From Medicago truncatula (lineage: Eukaryota > Streptophyta > Magnoliopsida > Fabales > Fabaceae): a stretch of DNA of 64,000 nucleotides. Under the pieces are notes generated by a model that saw nothing but the letters and a program-made list of their open reading frames with translations, made no database searches and was not told the origin of the DNA. The stretch covers positions 38,468,762 through 38,532,761 of the forward strand of contig NC_053042.1 of assembly GCF_003473485.1 (NCBI RefSeq), written 5' to 3'. Shown piece after piece: positions 23,397 to 34,488 of this stretch. A program made the position numbers and the translations under genes. Position 1 is the first letter of the stretch; each line of letters starts with the position of its first letter.

Positions 23397-23412
23397 CTAT
23401 AAATATCAAAAA

Positions 23413-23566
23413 TTTTGTAGAGAATATATTTTCGACCAAAATAAAAAAGACATGAATAAATTTAAACCCTAAAGTATAATTGTAAATATAAATTTTTTTG
23501 TAGAGAATATATTTTCGACCAAAATAAAAAAGACATGAATAAATTTAGACCCTAAAGTATAATTGT
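23413..23566. repeat. Tandem duplication, two 71-bp copies
   Basis: Copies at 23413-23483 and 23496-23566 (period 83) differ at one position (TTTAAACCC versus TTTAGACCC). They start 9 bp after the hAT target duplication. Confidence 0.9.
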
Positions 23567-23847
23567 GTTCAATTTTGCCTCGAAAGAATCTAAATATGTC
23601 ATTTTAAGTCAAGTTTATGATGCACAATAAATCGTGCACCAAACATAAACTTGTTTTCATCATTAGATCAATAAGTCTCACATTATATTAAATGAAATAA
23701 AAAGTGACGTGACTTATTGATCTAATAGAAAAAACAAAATTATATTTGATGCAAAACTAGTTTACATGTTCATATTAGAAAAAGCCATCATTTAAATCTC
23801 TAAAGTATATAAAATTTTGCCATGTTAATTTTTAACATCTTAACAAC

Positions 23848-24709
23848 GGGAGCCCCTAATATGGTCCTCAAAAATAAAGGTCCACTGATGGACCTGTTTA
23901 AATGACTGGCTGCAATCGGTTACTCTCACTTTAATTACTAGAATTTATTGTGTAAATACTAGTACCAATCTTATCCTGATTCATTCCATGCGGCCCCCAC
24001 TAGAACAACAACTCACTTGCTTCTAATCTTCCCAACCTGCATAGATCTGCATTGAAGAGTTTACTTGTGAGGGTTGGTAGAATGAAAAGAGAATGAGTTT
24101 TTGCAGCCAAATCTGTGGAGTTCGAAAACAACCATGGAAGATTTTCTATACAGATCTACTGAGATTGGACTTCATCATCACTATTTCGTTTTGAGCCTTT
24201 CATTTATTTTCTTCTTGTTCAATGTCTAGTTGCTCAAAATTGTTTTACGAAAAGTACATAACATTCAATTCATATATGTTGGCTTAATTTTTTACTTTTG
24301 CCTTGTGTAATCTCTTGGCTGGCTGCTTGACAGAAACAAAAAGCAAACAATACTTCAGATATTTTATTTTTATTAATCCCATTTAGATAATAAAAATCGA
24401 TTCCCATGAAGAATTAAAAATAAAAATAAAATAGTAACCCAAAGTCTCTAAGTTTGGTGGTTAAGTCATTGTATCACTATCAAGGGCTTCTTCTCTTTTT
24501 ACATCCATAAGCTTCACGCCGGTTGGTGCTTGAAGGAAGGTGAGAGTTCGTGCAGTGAAAGAAAGAATTGAGCTTAGTGATGGAGAGGACACACTCAAGG
24601 CTAATTAAATTAAACTATTTAACTAAATTGAGGATGACCGGTTGCAGCAAGTAATATGTAAAGATCTACCAATGGACCTTTATTTTTGAGGTCCATATTA
24701 GGGGGCACC
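23848..24709. mobile_element. Non-autonomous Mutator-like element, 862 bp, 9-bp TSD
   Basis: CTTAACAAC flanks both ends (23839-23847 and 24710-24718). The ends are inverted over about 75 bp: left GGGAGCCCCTAATATGG..., right ...CCATATTAGGGGGCACC. Inside the arms, CTCAAAAATAAAGGTCCA and its complement and GCAATCGGT/ACCGGTTGC also match. A 9-bp duplication with long arms fits MULEs. The 700-bp interior has no transposase; it could be captured host sequence. Confidence 0.85.
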
Positions 24710-25112
24710 CTTAACAACTTACACTAAAGTTGATTATAACTTAAATCATATCCATGATATGGGTTCAATTTTTGTTGTCAATGTGATAACCTCTTTAATA
24801 GATGATATGTAAATACTTTTATTTGATCTTTTAAATCATCTTTAGAGTGAAGTCTAACTCATCTAAATATTTTTGATAAAAAAATAAAAATACACCAAAG
24901 GGATGACTTTTATATAAGTTAGAGATTATTTATTATCTTTATATACTTTAGTGATTAAATGGAAGAGATAATTATACTTTAAAGACTAAATAAATGAATT
25001 TGAAAAATATATAAAAAATAAATAAATAAAAAATAACCGTGGGAAAACAGCGCCCATAAGAATCGGATTGATTTGGTAGTTGCTGCTGCTAGTGTGGTAG
25101 TTGCGAGCTGCT

Positions 25113-27241
25113 ATGATGTCTCTTCTCTCTACTTCGTCTTCTGTTTCTCCTCTTCAATTATCCTGCACTCAGGTCCGTTATTATTGTTGTTATTATTCCT
25201 CTTTCTTACTATCTACTGTTCTTGTTTTCTCTTCATTCAATTGATTGTACAGCAGGAATGTAGGTTTTTATCACCATCATCAATTTCGTGTAGTCGAATT
25301 ACCAGAACCAGAAGCATAGGTTTTAATCCCCTTCGAGTGGGTAATCGGAGTCGAATTACAGCGTTTTTCTTCAATCCTGCACAAGACCCTCTCGTCAAAG
25401 AAGCTGTCAAGGTATTTTAGATTCTTCTTTATTTATTTTAGCTTATTTATTCGTGTATTAACACTTGTGTTCAGATTATTTCCATTTAATACTCCTCCGG
25501 TACCATATACAAGATAAAGTTTGGTCAACAAAACTTAATGCATCTGGTCCAAATTTTAAACTAAATCAGCTTAATAGAGCTTTTATGTCTGTCTGCAAAA
25601 ATCAGCATGCTGTTGTTCCATATAGTTGTGCCCTGTGGCCTTTGTTGCAAACTTTATAAGTCAGGTTATGTTTATCTGTTTCATGAACAAATGAGTTATC
25701 AGCATATAAAATTGTTGGTGGAAAATACATTGACGAAAAAGTTTAAAACAAGTTATTACCTATCAACTTAAACATCACATTATTAAACTAGATATAAGTT
25801 AAAATGAATTTCTCCATACTACTGCTAGTCTGCTGCACTTTGGATGAATTTGTTTGGTCTTGTTTCTCCATCTCATACTACTTGGGGTGCAATTTAATCA
25901 AAATATCTTTGCATTGGATTAAATTATCATATGGCTGTCTCATTTTCTGATTTCAAACCATGTTACCACTGAAAATTGTGATGCAAAAGTCATGTTCCTT
26001 TGGGTGTAAAACTGAATATGACAAGCATACATACACAAGCTGCTGTAGAAAAACACACAGAGTCCTAATAAAAAAGAACCATTACAATTTATGTATTTAT
26101 TTGTCAGTTCGTTTTGGGATAAAAAGAGGGTAGAAGCCCAGAATTACAGAACTTCAAAGCAATTCAACGCTGAGTAGAAACTCCAACAAAGTCAGGTAAG
26201 AGAAACAAACCAACTATAGCATGCCAATGCTCATAATAAATCAAAGTAGAACCATCTTGCAATCTATATTAACTAAGACATCAGCAGCACCTGAGTTGGC
26301 TTCACGATATGGATGACACACCTTCACCTCTCAATCCACTTCAAGCAGTCTTCTATTCTATTGCAGCAAACTCCACCAAGCTCAACAGACATTGGAGAAA
26401 TGGTTGAGGTTCTTAACAAATACATGAGAGTCAATATTGAACTCAATAGCTCGAAACCCATAAGACCAGGCTAACTACAATCCCTCCAAAACACTACAAA
26501 GCTCTACAATATAGGCACTACATGAGTATTAACTATTAAGCCACTCTTAGAAGCCCCGTATTAACTATTAAGCTTAATCCAACCCAACGGAGGTGACCAC
26601 AATCTAATCATGGACTGTAATTTAGGAGTTGGAAGAGACGCACCCTTCCTGAGAAATTTATTCCTCCACTGTCATAAAGCATGACAAGATTTAGTCCGAA
26701 AAGCTCTCCAGTTCACCATGAACTTATTTATTTGTCAATTTGATCAATATTATTAGCAATGAACCCTTGTAATAACGCTGGAATGAATATTCTTGTATAT
26801 AGGTAGACTATAATATATTTTTCTATCTCTTATCAATACATGTAATCTTTAAATGTAATTCTTCTGTCTTTTAATATGTTAACAAGTTGCTATCTGGATG
26901 GTAAGTTGAATTACTATCCCTGGTTCTTATGATGCAGCTACATTCAATTTTATCACAATTCTATAGGCTGAAAAGCATTCTGTTCAGCCCTCAGGAATGT
27001 TTATTGCTTGGATTTAAAAAATTTATTTTGTTTTTCTCAAACTTTTGTTATTTCTAATCTGCAGGAACCAGTGGCATTCTTAGGTGGGATATTTGCTGGT
27101 ATTTTAAGGCTTGATTTGAATGAGGAACCTCTGAAGGAATGGGTTATGAGGACTGTTGAAGCTTCTGATATTAGTGAAGAAGAAACCAATGCAGAAGAAT
27201 CAACTACTGAAGCTGCTCCACAAGAGATTGAAATTGAATAA
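25113..27241 (+). CDS. UPF0426 family protein, predicted chloroplast-targeted
   Basis: Three exons: 25113-25172, 25253-25411, 27065-27241, 396 nt, 131 aa, frame kept. It matches the plant UPF0426 family (Arabidopsis At1g28150 type), annotated as chloroplastic and of unknown biochemical function. The N-terminal 50 residues are Ser/Arg-rich without acids (MMSLLSTSSSVSPLQLSC...), like a transit peptide. The conserved core is FFNPAQDPLVKEAVKEPVAF, then GGIFAGILRLDLNEEPLKEW, and the tail is acidic (Glu-rich). The second exon could begin at 25253 or, using a NAGNAG-type acceptor, at 25256, adding or dropping one Gln. Two Met codons open the frame; I took the first. Intron 2 (1653 bp) has been enlarged by a LINE fragment on the opposite strand. 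Confidence 0.9.
26112..26724 (-). mobile_element. LINE fragment (RNase H region) in UPF0426 intron 2
   Basis: Minus-strand translation shows LAWSYGFRAIEFNIDSHVFV, then VKVCHPYREANSGADVL, the RNase H end of plant L1-type LINEs, with several stops. TATTTATTTGTCAGTT before (about 26094-26109) and TATTTATTTGTCAATT after (26725-26740) look like a target duplication. A clear A-tail is missing. Confidence 0.75.
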
Positions 27242-28367
27242 AACTTGTACCTTTATTTCTTTTAAAACTTGCATAGCATCAGCATGCAACATCACAATAA
27301 TAATTGGTTCAATTGCTTATAAATTATAATCTTCTTATCGCACATTTTTCATATAGAACATAACAGTTGTGGTCCTTTCTCTTCGTCTTTTTTAAAATGG
27401 CAAATTGTCAACATTCATAGCTTGGCTTATTATTGTAAAGTCTGTATCTATTGCTACTGTCAGCTAGATTATATTCACAAGTGTTTTATTTTGGAAATCA
27501 AAGACAAAGGTACTTTTTGTTTGCACCATTTGTTTTGGCAGTTTAACCTGTGCTATATAATTATTCTTGTCTTTAAAGACATCAAAGTTGTTTGGTTAAT
27601 AATATTCATTAAGATTTTCTCAAGACAATAATATTCACCCATAGTAACTGTGTCAGACGATTATTAATCTCAATTGTCTGATCTCATATCGATAGCTGAA
27701 ATTGATCACAACATGAAACAGCCTGATATTTTTACTGTAGATGATCCGGGCCCATATATTGTAGTGTATGTGTCTTCTTCTACAATGTGTGACACGCATC
27801 CTTAATGTGAAAGTAAGGTTTCCTTAACTGTGAAGCAGGTTTTAAGAATGTACAATATGCGTATCTTATCAGTTATGGCAATAATTACCAGCACATGCCA
27901 TGTATTTGTTACTGTAGATTAAAAACATAATGCTTGGTGTGCACGACACTTTCACATGCATCACCTCGTGCCAAAAAATAAAGTGGCAAAATAAAGAGTG
28001 ATATGAAGATACGTTACGTGCATATAATGTTACTGTTATGGGTTAGTTAGAGCTAAGGAATCGTTTCTGTCATACATACTCAACAAAAGAAAAATATTTT
28101 AAGGAACCCAAGCTTGTCTAAAGTCAACACAGTATACATATTTAGCTGAACTACCACTACCTTTTTCGGTGTTTTACACAGTTTGTAGGTAAGGAAGGTA
28201 GCCACACACCACAGTACATATTGCAGAACCAACCAATCCACCCCCAACAGTATTTTCACAATTAGTATTCAAATAAGGAATGTCTGCATAAAGCATCAAC
28301 AAAAGGGTGTTACCATTTTTTATCACAAAAATCTGAGAGAACACTACTAAGCAAATAACTAGTATTC
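27242..28367. other. Intergenic, with W-box-like site before the NHL gene
   Basis: No gene is seen. AAGTCAAC at about 28121-28128 (TTGACTT on the minus strand) is a WRKY-type W-box about 240 bp upstream of the NHL start; the NHL family is often defence-inducible. One short motif is weak evidence. Confidence 0.4.
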
Positions 28368-29120
28368 ATGTCAGATCATCAGAGACAGAGAATCCACCCT
28401 ATGAATGTGGAAACAAAACCACACCCTAGGACACCATTAGTACCTCCAGGTTCCTCTAGATCAGAAAAGGTTATCCATGTGCCTCCTCCAATACTGCATC
28501 AACATGCTATGCCAGCAATAAACTCTTCAAAGCCAAAAATAAGCTGTTTTTGCAAGTGTATATGTTGGACAATAAGCTTGTTATTCCTTCTTCTCATTAT
28601 CATTGCAGCAACTGCAGGAGCCCTTTACCTCATCTTCAAACCAAAGCTTCCCAATTACTCAGTTGATACACTGAGGATAAGTGATCTGAGACTTAACTTT
28701 GACTTGAGTCTGTATGCAAAGTTTGATGTGAAGATCACAGCAACCAACCCAAACAAGAAGATTGGTATTTACTATGAGAAAGGAGGGAAGTTGAGTGTAT
28801 TGTACACAAACACAAAGCTTTGTGAAGGGTCTTTACCTAAATTCTACCAAGGTCATCAGAACAAAACAGTGCTTAATGTGTCGTTAACAGGTCAAGTTCA
28901 GTCTGGAAACACGTTAATGGCGGCTTTGCAGCAGCAACAGCAGACAGGAAGAATTCCGTTGGATCTCAATATCCATGCACCAATTGCTATCAAATTTGGG
29001 AGGTTGAAGTTGAAGAAGGTGAAAGTTTTGGGTCGATGTCAATTGGTGGTCGATAGCTTATCGTCTAATAATCTTGTAAGCATCAAGGCTAGCAACTGTA
29101 ACTTCAAGCTGAAACTTTAA
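28368..29120 (+). CDS. NDR1/HIN1-like (LEA_2 domain) membrane protein
   Basis: A single-exon gene of 250 aa, typical of the NHL family, whose members sit in the plasma membrane and take part in pathogen or abiotic stress responses. The N-terminal 55 residues are basic and Pro-rich (cytosolic). A Cys cluster CFCKCIC (60-66) precedes one membrane segment (about 67-90, ISLLFLLLIIIAATAGALYL). A LEA_2-type domain follows, with the hallmark ITATNPNKKIGIYYE at about 123-137, then KFYQGHQNKTVL and a conserved RCQLVV near the end. It most resembles the NHL6/NHL13 group rather than NDR1, since no GPI signal ends the protein. The frame is intact. Start chosen at the first ATG. Confidence 0.92.
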   Translation: MSDHQRQRIHPMNVETKPHPRTPLVPPGSSRSEKVIHVPPPILHQHAMPAINSSKPKISCFCKCICWTISLLFLLLIIIAATAGALYLIFKPKLPNYSVDTLRISDLRLNFDLSLYAKFDVKITATNPNKKIGIYYEKGGKLSVLYTNTKLCEGSLPKFYQGHQNKTVLNVSLTGQVQSGNTLMAALQQQQQTGRIPLDLNIHAPIAIKFGRLKLKKVKVLGRCQLVVDSLSSNNLVSIKASNCNFKLKL

Positions 29121-29595
29121 ATGTATCAGGGGAGAGTTTGCCTTAGTTCATGTGATTTTTCTTATAGTTGGACATCGTAAACTTGATTCTTTTATGAATA
29201 CTAAACTGCTATTGTAGCAGTTCCTCGCAGTATTTTTGTATTTGTCTTCTGTTTGTATCATTGTTGGTTTGGTTCACAACATTTATTCGACAACATATCG
29301 GACTGGCTTGATTATCATTGTGTATGTTAGTCATTCTAGCTTCTTCAACATGTAGTTTGTTTATGTTTGACAAAGCAAAGTAAACTCATTTGATTCATAA
29401 TTAAAAATAAGGTGATTAATAAAGGATGCCTATAGTTTGTCAATTCACACGTATGTAATCATATGTTACTACATAGATATGCATATCTATTTTTTCTAAA
29501 AATATTATGACATATGTTAATTTCAATATTTTGTATGAAATTTTTTAAGAGTTTAATCACTCTATACTACTACTGGTAAAAATATTTTACACGCT

Positions 29596-29735
29596 ACAAC
29601 AATGGATTGGTTCAAGTGACAGGTGACGACTTAGGCCCCATAAGCATGTGGTTAGAGGTTCGATTTCTGACTTATATGTATGAAAAAAATCCGGCTGAGA
29701 GTGGAGAACTTACTTGTGTGTCTCATAGGTGTTCC
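29596..29735 (+). mobile_element. SINE-like retroposon of a second family
   Basis: A box-A-like TGGTTCAAGTGACAGG and a box-B-like AGAGGTTCGATTTCTG lie about 35 bp apart, followed by a conserved-looking AATCCGGCTGAGAGTGGAG body. The ends are not defined. Confidence 0.45.
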
Positions 29736-29779
29736 AACGAAGATTAGTCTTTTTTTTTTTAAGTAAACGAAGATTAGTC
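29736..29779. repeat. Micro-insertion with perfect 14-bp direct repeat
   Basis: AACGAAGATTAGTC at 29736-29749 and 29766-29779 flanks TTTTTTTTTTTAAGTA. Confidence 0.65.
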
Positions 29780-30145
29780 ATTGTTAAACGGTAGTGTAAA
29801 CTTCGTATCAATAACATTGTAATCCAAATAAAAAAAATTACACATGCATCTAATTATAACTCAGGATATAGATATTTGTTCAAATATTTTGAAAAAAAGT
29901 TTGTCTAACACGTGTAATATTACGCATGTTAACTCATGAGAATTGACAAATCAATTACAACCTTTAAATGTTTATCTTTCCATTAACTAATTGAATTCTC
30001 TCTCCCCCATGTTTTGCTTTCCATAGCATGATTTCCACTATTTTGGCTTGTCGCCATTCTTCTCCTTCTATATAGCACTTATGATTAAAAAAATTATATA
30101 TTTAATATAAATTTCATAAATTTCAATACATAATTTTTATTTTAA

Positions 30146-30200
30146 AATTCTTAACACTTCTGTTTTTTTTTTTTAAGAGGAATCAGAAGTGTTAAGAATT
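30146..30200. repeat. Short perfect hairpin, 17-bp arms
   Basis: AATTCTTAACACTTCTG (30146-30162) and its exact complement (30184-30200) surround a 21-bp T-rich loop ending AAGAGGAAT. Confidence 0.75.
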
Positions 30201-30559
30201 GGTAGAAACATCCTCTGATTAAAAACATTAAAAAGAAACATGTAACAAGTGAAATAATGATTAGATAAGATTAAATAATTGTGTAATTTATTTTACATTC
30301 TCAATAAATCATTAAACATCCTCGTGAACTTAATTCGGTTGGTTGGGACAATGCATGTGTTTGGAGGTGAAATATTGTATAGTTAAATTGGTAGAAAAAA
30401 AGTAACATACAATATTAAAGAATTATATTAAGATGAAATATATTAATATTTTATAAACTAGTACTTGTGGGCTTTTAATTAAAAACAATTGAAAATAAAT
30501 AAAGCTAAAGTGTATATTATAGTGGGATTTGGTGATTGAGTTTGAAGAAAAGTGGGGTG

Positions 30560-30568
30560 TTAGGGTTT
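30560..30568 (+). promoter_or_regulatory. Telo-box upstream of the CCDC12 homologue
   Basis: TTAGGGTTT, the complement of AAACCCTAA, lies about 42 bp before the start codon. Telo-boxes are common near the transcription start of plant housekeeping genes for ribosome and RNA metabolism. Confidence 0.5.
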
Positions 30569-30609
30569 TTGCGTAGAGAATTAGAATCAGAGAGAGAAAG
30601 AGTTGAAAG

Positions 30610-33201
30610 ATGGGTACCGAAGACGAATCAATCGAGCAAGCCGTCGCTTCCCGCCGTGAAAGACTCCTAGCTCTTCGCGCCGCTCAGCAATTATCCAATT
30701 CCTCCGAACCCGAACCCAATAATCAAGACGAAGAACAACCACAACCACCACCTACTTCTTCCGAAGACGATGATGAACAACAAGAAGAAAAAGAGTATGT
30801 ATTCAACTTGTTTTCTTCTGAATTTTGAATAATGTCATGTATTTGAATGATTTAATTGAAATTTTTGAATTGGATTGTTTTTTGTGTTGTAGTGGAGAGG
30901 GAGAGGAAAAGCTGAGTATGAAGTTTCGTAATTACGTTCCTCATGATAAGAATCTTCAAGAAGGGAAGCTTGCACCTGCTGTGCTTCCGAAGTTTGAAGA
31001 TCCTGTTTCTGTTCCTGAGCCTGAGGAAAAACCTAAAGAGGTTAGTTCAACTCTCTCTTAGTCCTTGTTTGGATTAACTTAATTAATAAGCGTTTATTAT
31101 ATAAGTGTTTATGTATAACTATCTGCCTGTTTGGATTACCTTATTTGAGCTTATATTACTCGCATAAGCACTTGCTACTGTTTGGGAGATCTTATCAAAA
31201 CAGCTTGTGACATGTTCTCTCAAAGATAGCTTATGGAAATAGATTATGGCTTTGTTTGGTAAAACATAACGAATAGCTGATAAGCTAGCTTAGAGTAGAT
31301 AGCAAATTAGCTAGTTGATTGAATTTGTAGGGTTTGGTAAAATTAACAGTTGAACTAACTAACTTGTTAATATGAAATCACATAAAAATAATATATTTAA
31401 TTAATTTTTTTTTTCAATTAAGAATCCATGGGTAAAATTATTGATAAGCCATAAGCTACTCGAATTAGCTTATCCAAAAACTCTATAAGCAATCAGCTCA
31501 TGAGAAAGTGATGGTTACCAAACGGGTCTTTTTAGTCAAATGAGCACACAAGCTATAAGCTCAAAAAAAGTACTTGCCAAACAGACCCTATAGCTTATAC
31601 AAAAACAATTTAACCTTATTTTATCTTTTGTTATAGAAATGGCTTATACATAAGCAATTATGCTATAAGCTGCAAATTAAGCTGTTTATCCAAACAGATC
31701 TATGTCAAATTGTTTTTATACAAGCTGGAAGGTGTTTTCATAAGTTATCATGGGGAGTTTATGGAAATAGGCTGAAAACAGCTTATGCCATGTCATAAAC
31801 TGCTTGTATAACCTCCCCCCAAGCAATTTTATGAGTGTTTATGTCAGTAGATAAGTTTAAATGTTTCAATCCAAACATGACCTTACTCTGGATTGCCTCT
31901 TACCTTTTATCTACCTTTTATTAGGATCCGTTTCTCAATATTGCTCCCAAGAAACCCAACTGGGACCTGCGAAGAGATGTGCAGAAGAAGCTTGATAAGC
32001 TTGAGAAGCGAACTCAGAAAGCTCTCTATCAACTCATGGGTATGTCTATGAATGTTATAACTTTATTTTTCCTACATTTACAATAACGTTTCTTTTTTTC
32101 TTACTATTTGGCTTTCATTGTTTGACACATTTTCGATGAATGGTGAGTTGGGTAATGGGTGTTTTTAACTTTTGATAATACACAAGAGAAAGAGAGTAGG
32201 GAGGCTATAAATATGATGATATCTATTTTTCTAGATAGAATAACTTCACCTGGATTTGCTGTAGTTTAGAACTTAAGCTGTAATGAACGGATCAAAACCG
32301 TTGGATTAGGATTAGGCTTTGAATCTGTTTACTCAAGTCAAAATGTGATCCACCATTTTCGATTCTATGATTACAGTGAATCCATGAAATGCTGATTGCA
32401 AAAACACTGATTTTCTCTGGTGTTCTAGAGTAATTTGAAATCTGTCGGAGAGACTTCTAAAGCACTATATTACTACTCTCCCATAGAGAATATGTACTTT
32501 GTCTCACAAGTCATTTTCGCTGTCATTACATTTTTATTGTCATATTTACTATTTATGATGGTCCATGAAACAGAATTGGAACAAAATTGGTGGCATTGTC
32601 ACCAACTCTTTTAAAATTTTGAGTGATCAAAGTCAAGTGTTGTGACTAATTAAAGTGCATTTTTGCTTAACTAATAATATCTGGTCAGTACTTCTCTTAG
32701 ATTGACTTTCATGTTCTGACTAATGAATTAGTATTAGTGTCTTGCTAACTTAGGGCACTTGTTAAGGATTCTAAAATAGAAATAATTGGTAAGTTTTATG
32801 TAGAAAAAATTACTTTTTCAAGTTTCAATGTGTTGAATGCATCAATCCCAAGACGAACTTTCTTCTTTAGGCTTCTTAACATGGCACGTGTTAGCATTTC
32901 CCTTAGTTATTGCCAATTTCAAATCTCACATGTTCTTTTATTTCCGCTGGCTATAGTTTTTCATAGCCATGTCTTTGCAGGTTCTTTTATCCGTAATTTT
33001 TTTTAGTACTAGTAGGATAAACAAACTACACATTTGTTAGACTTTAAAATTTGTTTATACTACACATTCGTTTGAATTGATTTTGTTCCATGAATGTAGA
33101 CTTTGGAGACATTATAATGGATTTTTTATTTTTCAACAGTGGAACAAGAGAAGCAAAATCAGTTAGCTGAGGGAGATGATACAAACGGCACCAAAGATTA
33201 G
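30610..33201 (+). CDS. CCDC12/cwf18 pre-mRNA splicing factor homologue
   Basis: Four exons: 30610-30794, 30893-31040, 31925-32039, 33140-33201, 510 nt, 169 aa, close to human CCDC12 (166 aa) and yeast cwf18. The family belongs to the spliceosome (Prp19/NTC-associated, activated complex) in the nucleus. The N-terminal helix has ASRRERLLALRAAQ, followed by an acidic low-complexity stretch (about 32-68), the family signature MKFRNYVPHDKNLQEGKLAP, a DPFLNIAPKKPNWDLRRDV block and a basic C-terminal helix KLDKLEKRTQKAL. All junctions keep frame. Intron 2 (31041-31924) is almost entirely a nest of MITEs. The telo-box and short leader fit a housekeeping gene. Function by homology only. Confidence 0.95.
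31060..31883. mobile_element. Nested MITEs filling intron 2 of the CCDC12 homologue
   Basis: The outer ends are GTCCTTGTTTGGATTAA (31061) and AATCCAAACATGACC (31868-31882). An inner unit runs from GGCTTTGTTTGGTAAAACA (about 31248) to TTACCAAACGGGTC (about 31530), and another has TGCCAAACAGACC (about 31578). The TTTGGAT/ATAAGCT-rich body is a common plant MITE style. Target duplications could not be fixed. Confidence 0.6.
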
Positions 33202-33764
33202 GTTGTAACTTATTGTAGCAGTTAAGATATATTGAAGAAATATTTTGAAAATCCTTATCTCATTCAGGCAGCTTAACACATAAAATTGGAATCGGATATT
33301 TATGTTCTGGCAAAACCGCAGCAAATGGTGAATGTTGTATGATTCAATCCTCTTTTATTTGCCAAGCATGGGTGTGTTAGATCCTGTTTTAGAGGGAACA
33401 TTCTAGCGTTTCAAAAGCAAAAAAGGGGTATTTTAATTTTGTCATATTTAGTTGTTAAAGTTTCAAGTATACCATATGTAAAGATATTACCTGTTTAATT
33501 TGAAGTTCTGGCCAAAGTGCTTAGACTAAGAATTAGAAACGCATGTTTAAGCTTCCACCCGATTGAATTCAATGGTCTTGAGTATTTTCTGGAGAATAAA
33601 TCTCCTAGCATTTTCAATTTAATCTTCTTTTGATAAATTTATGTGAGCAATCAATCATGGTATTTTGCTTTGATAACAAAAAGGATATGTAAAAATCAGC
33701 TATGATTGTATATAAAGTAAAACAAAACTGTGATTTCCATTTCAATTCATTGTAGTTTTTAAAA

Positions 33765-34165
33765 GGTTAAATTGCATTTTTGATCCTTTAATTATTTAAT
33801 TAGTATCGTTTTGGTCTCTTAATTAAAATTTTATTTATTTTAATATCTTAACTTTTTCTCCTTACACATTTTGGTCCTTTCGATTAGTTTTAATTCAAAA
33901 ACGTTAGGTTTTCTTCATCTTCTTCTCCTCTTCTTTCTCCTCTTCTTCATCTTCATATTATTTTCATCAACCTTCAACAACAAAAATTTGAGATAAATTC
34001 TAGAAAAAAAAATGAAGAAAATTTAACGTTTTTGAATTAAAACTAACTGAAATGACCAAAATGTGTAACGGAAAGAAGTTAAGATACCAAAATAAATCAA
34101 ATTTTAATTAAGGGATCAAAACGATACTAATTAAATAGTTAAGGGACCAAAAACATAATTTAACC
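33765..34165. mobile_element. Mutator-like MITE, 401 bp, 9-bp TSD
   Basis: Flanking TTTTTAAAA occurs at 33756-33764 and 34166-34174. Inverted ends GGTTAAATTGCATTTTTGAT and ...AAAAACATAATTTAACC extend inward for more than 100 bp (for example TTTAATTAGTATCGTTTTG/CAAAACGATACTAATTAAA). The same ends recur at 50777-51289. Confidence 0.85.
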
Positions 34166-34420
34166 TTTTTAAAAATTGATAAAAGAACAGACGTGTTATC
34201 ACATCACTGCATAGGTGGCATTTAGGGTACACAAATCGTTAAATTTGTGCACCCATATACAAACACTCTTTGAACCTTTGATTACTTGAAAAATTAATGG
34301 TTGGGATCTGATGTATAAGCATACTTAGAAGTTAGACCATGTGGTCTACAAAAGTTGTTTACTTTATAAAATGGATCTTAAAAAAAATATGAATTTTTAG
34401 GATGCATTTTTTCATTAATA

Positions 34421-34426
<6 letters not shown>

Positions 34427-34484
<58 letters not shown>
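34427..34484. repeat. (AT)n microsatellite, about 29 units
   Basis: An uninterrupted AT dinucleotide run. It is likely length-variable and its exact length may be an assembly estimate. Confidence 0.95.

Positions 34485-34488
<4 letters not shown>

Larger units (their letters stand above)
29121..30559. other. Intergenic with SINE-like and hairpin remnants
   Basis: Contains a tRNA-like retroposon, one micro-insertion and a short hairpin, listed below. No coding sequence is recognised. Confidence 0.65.
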
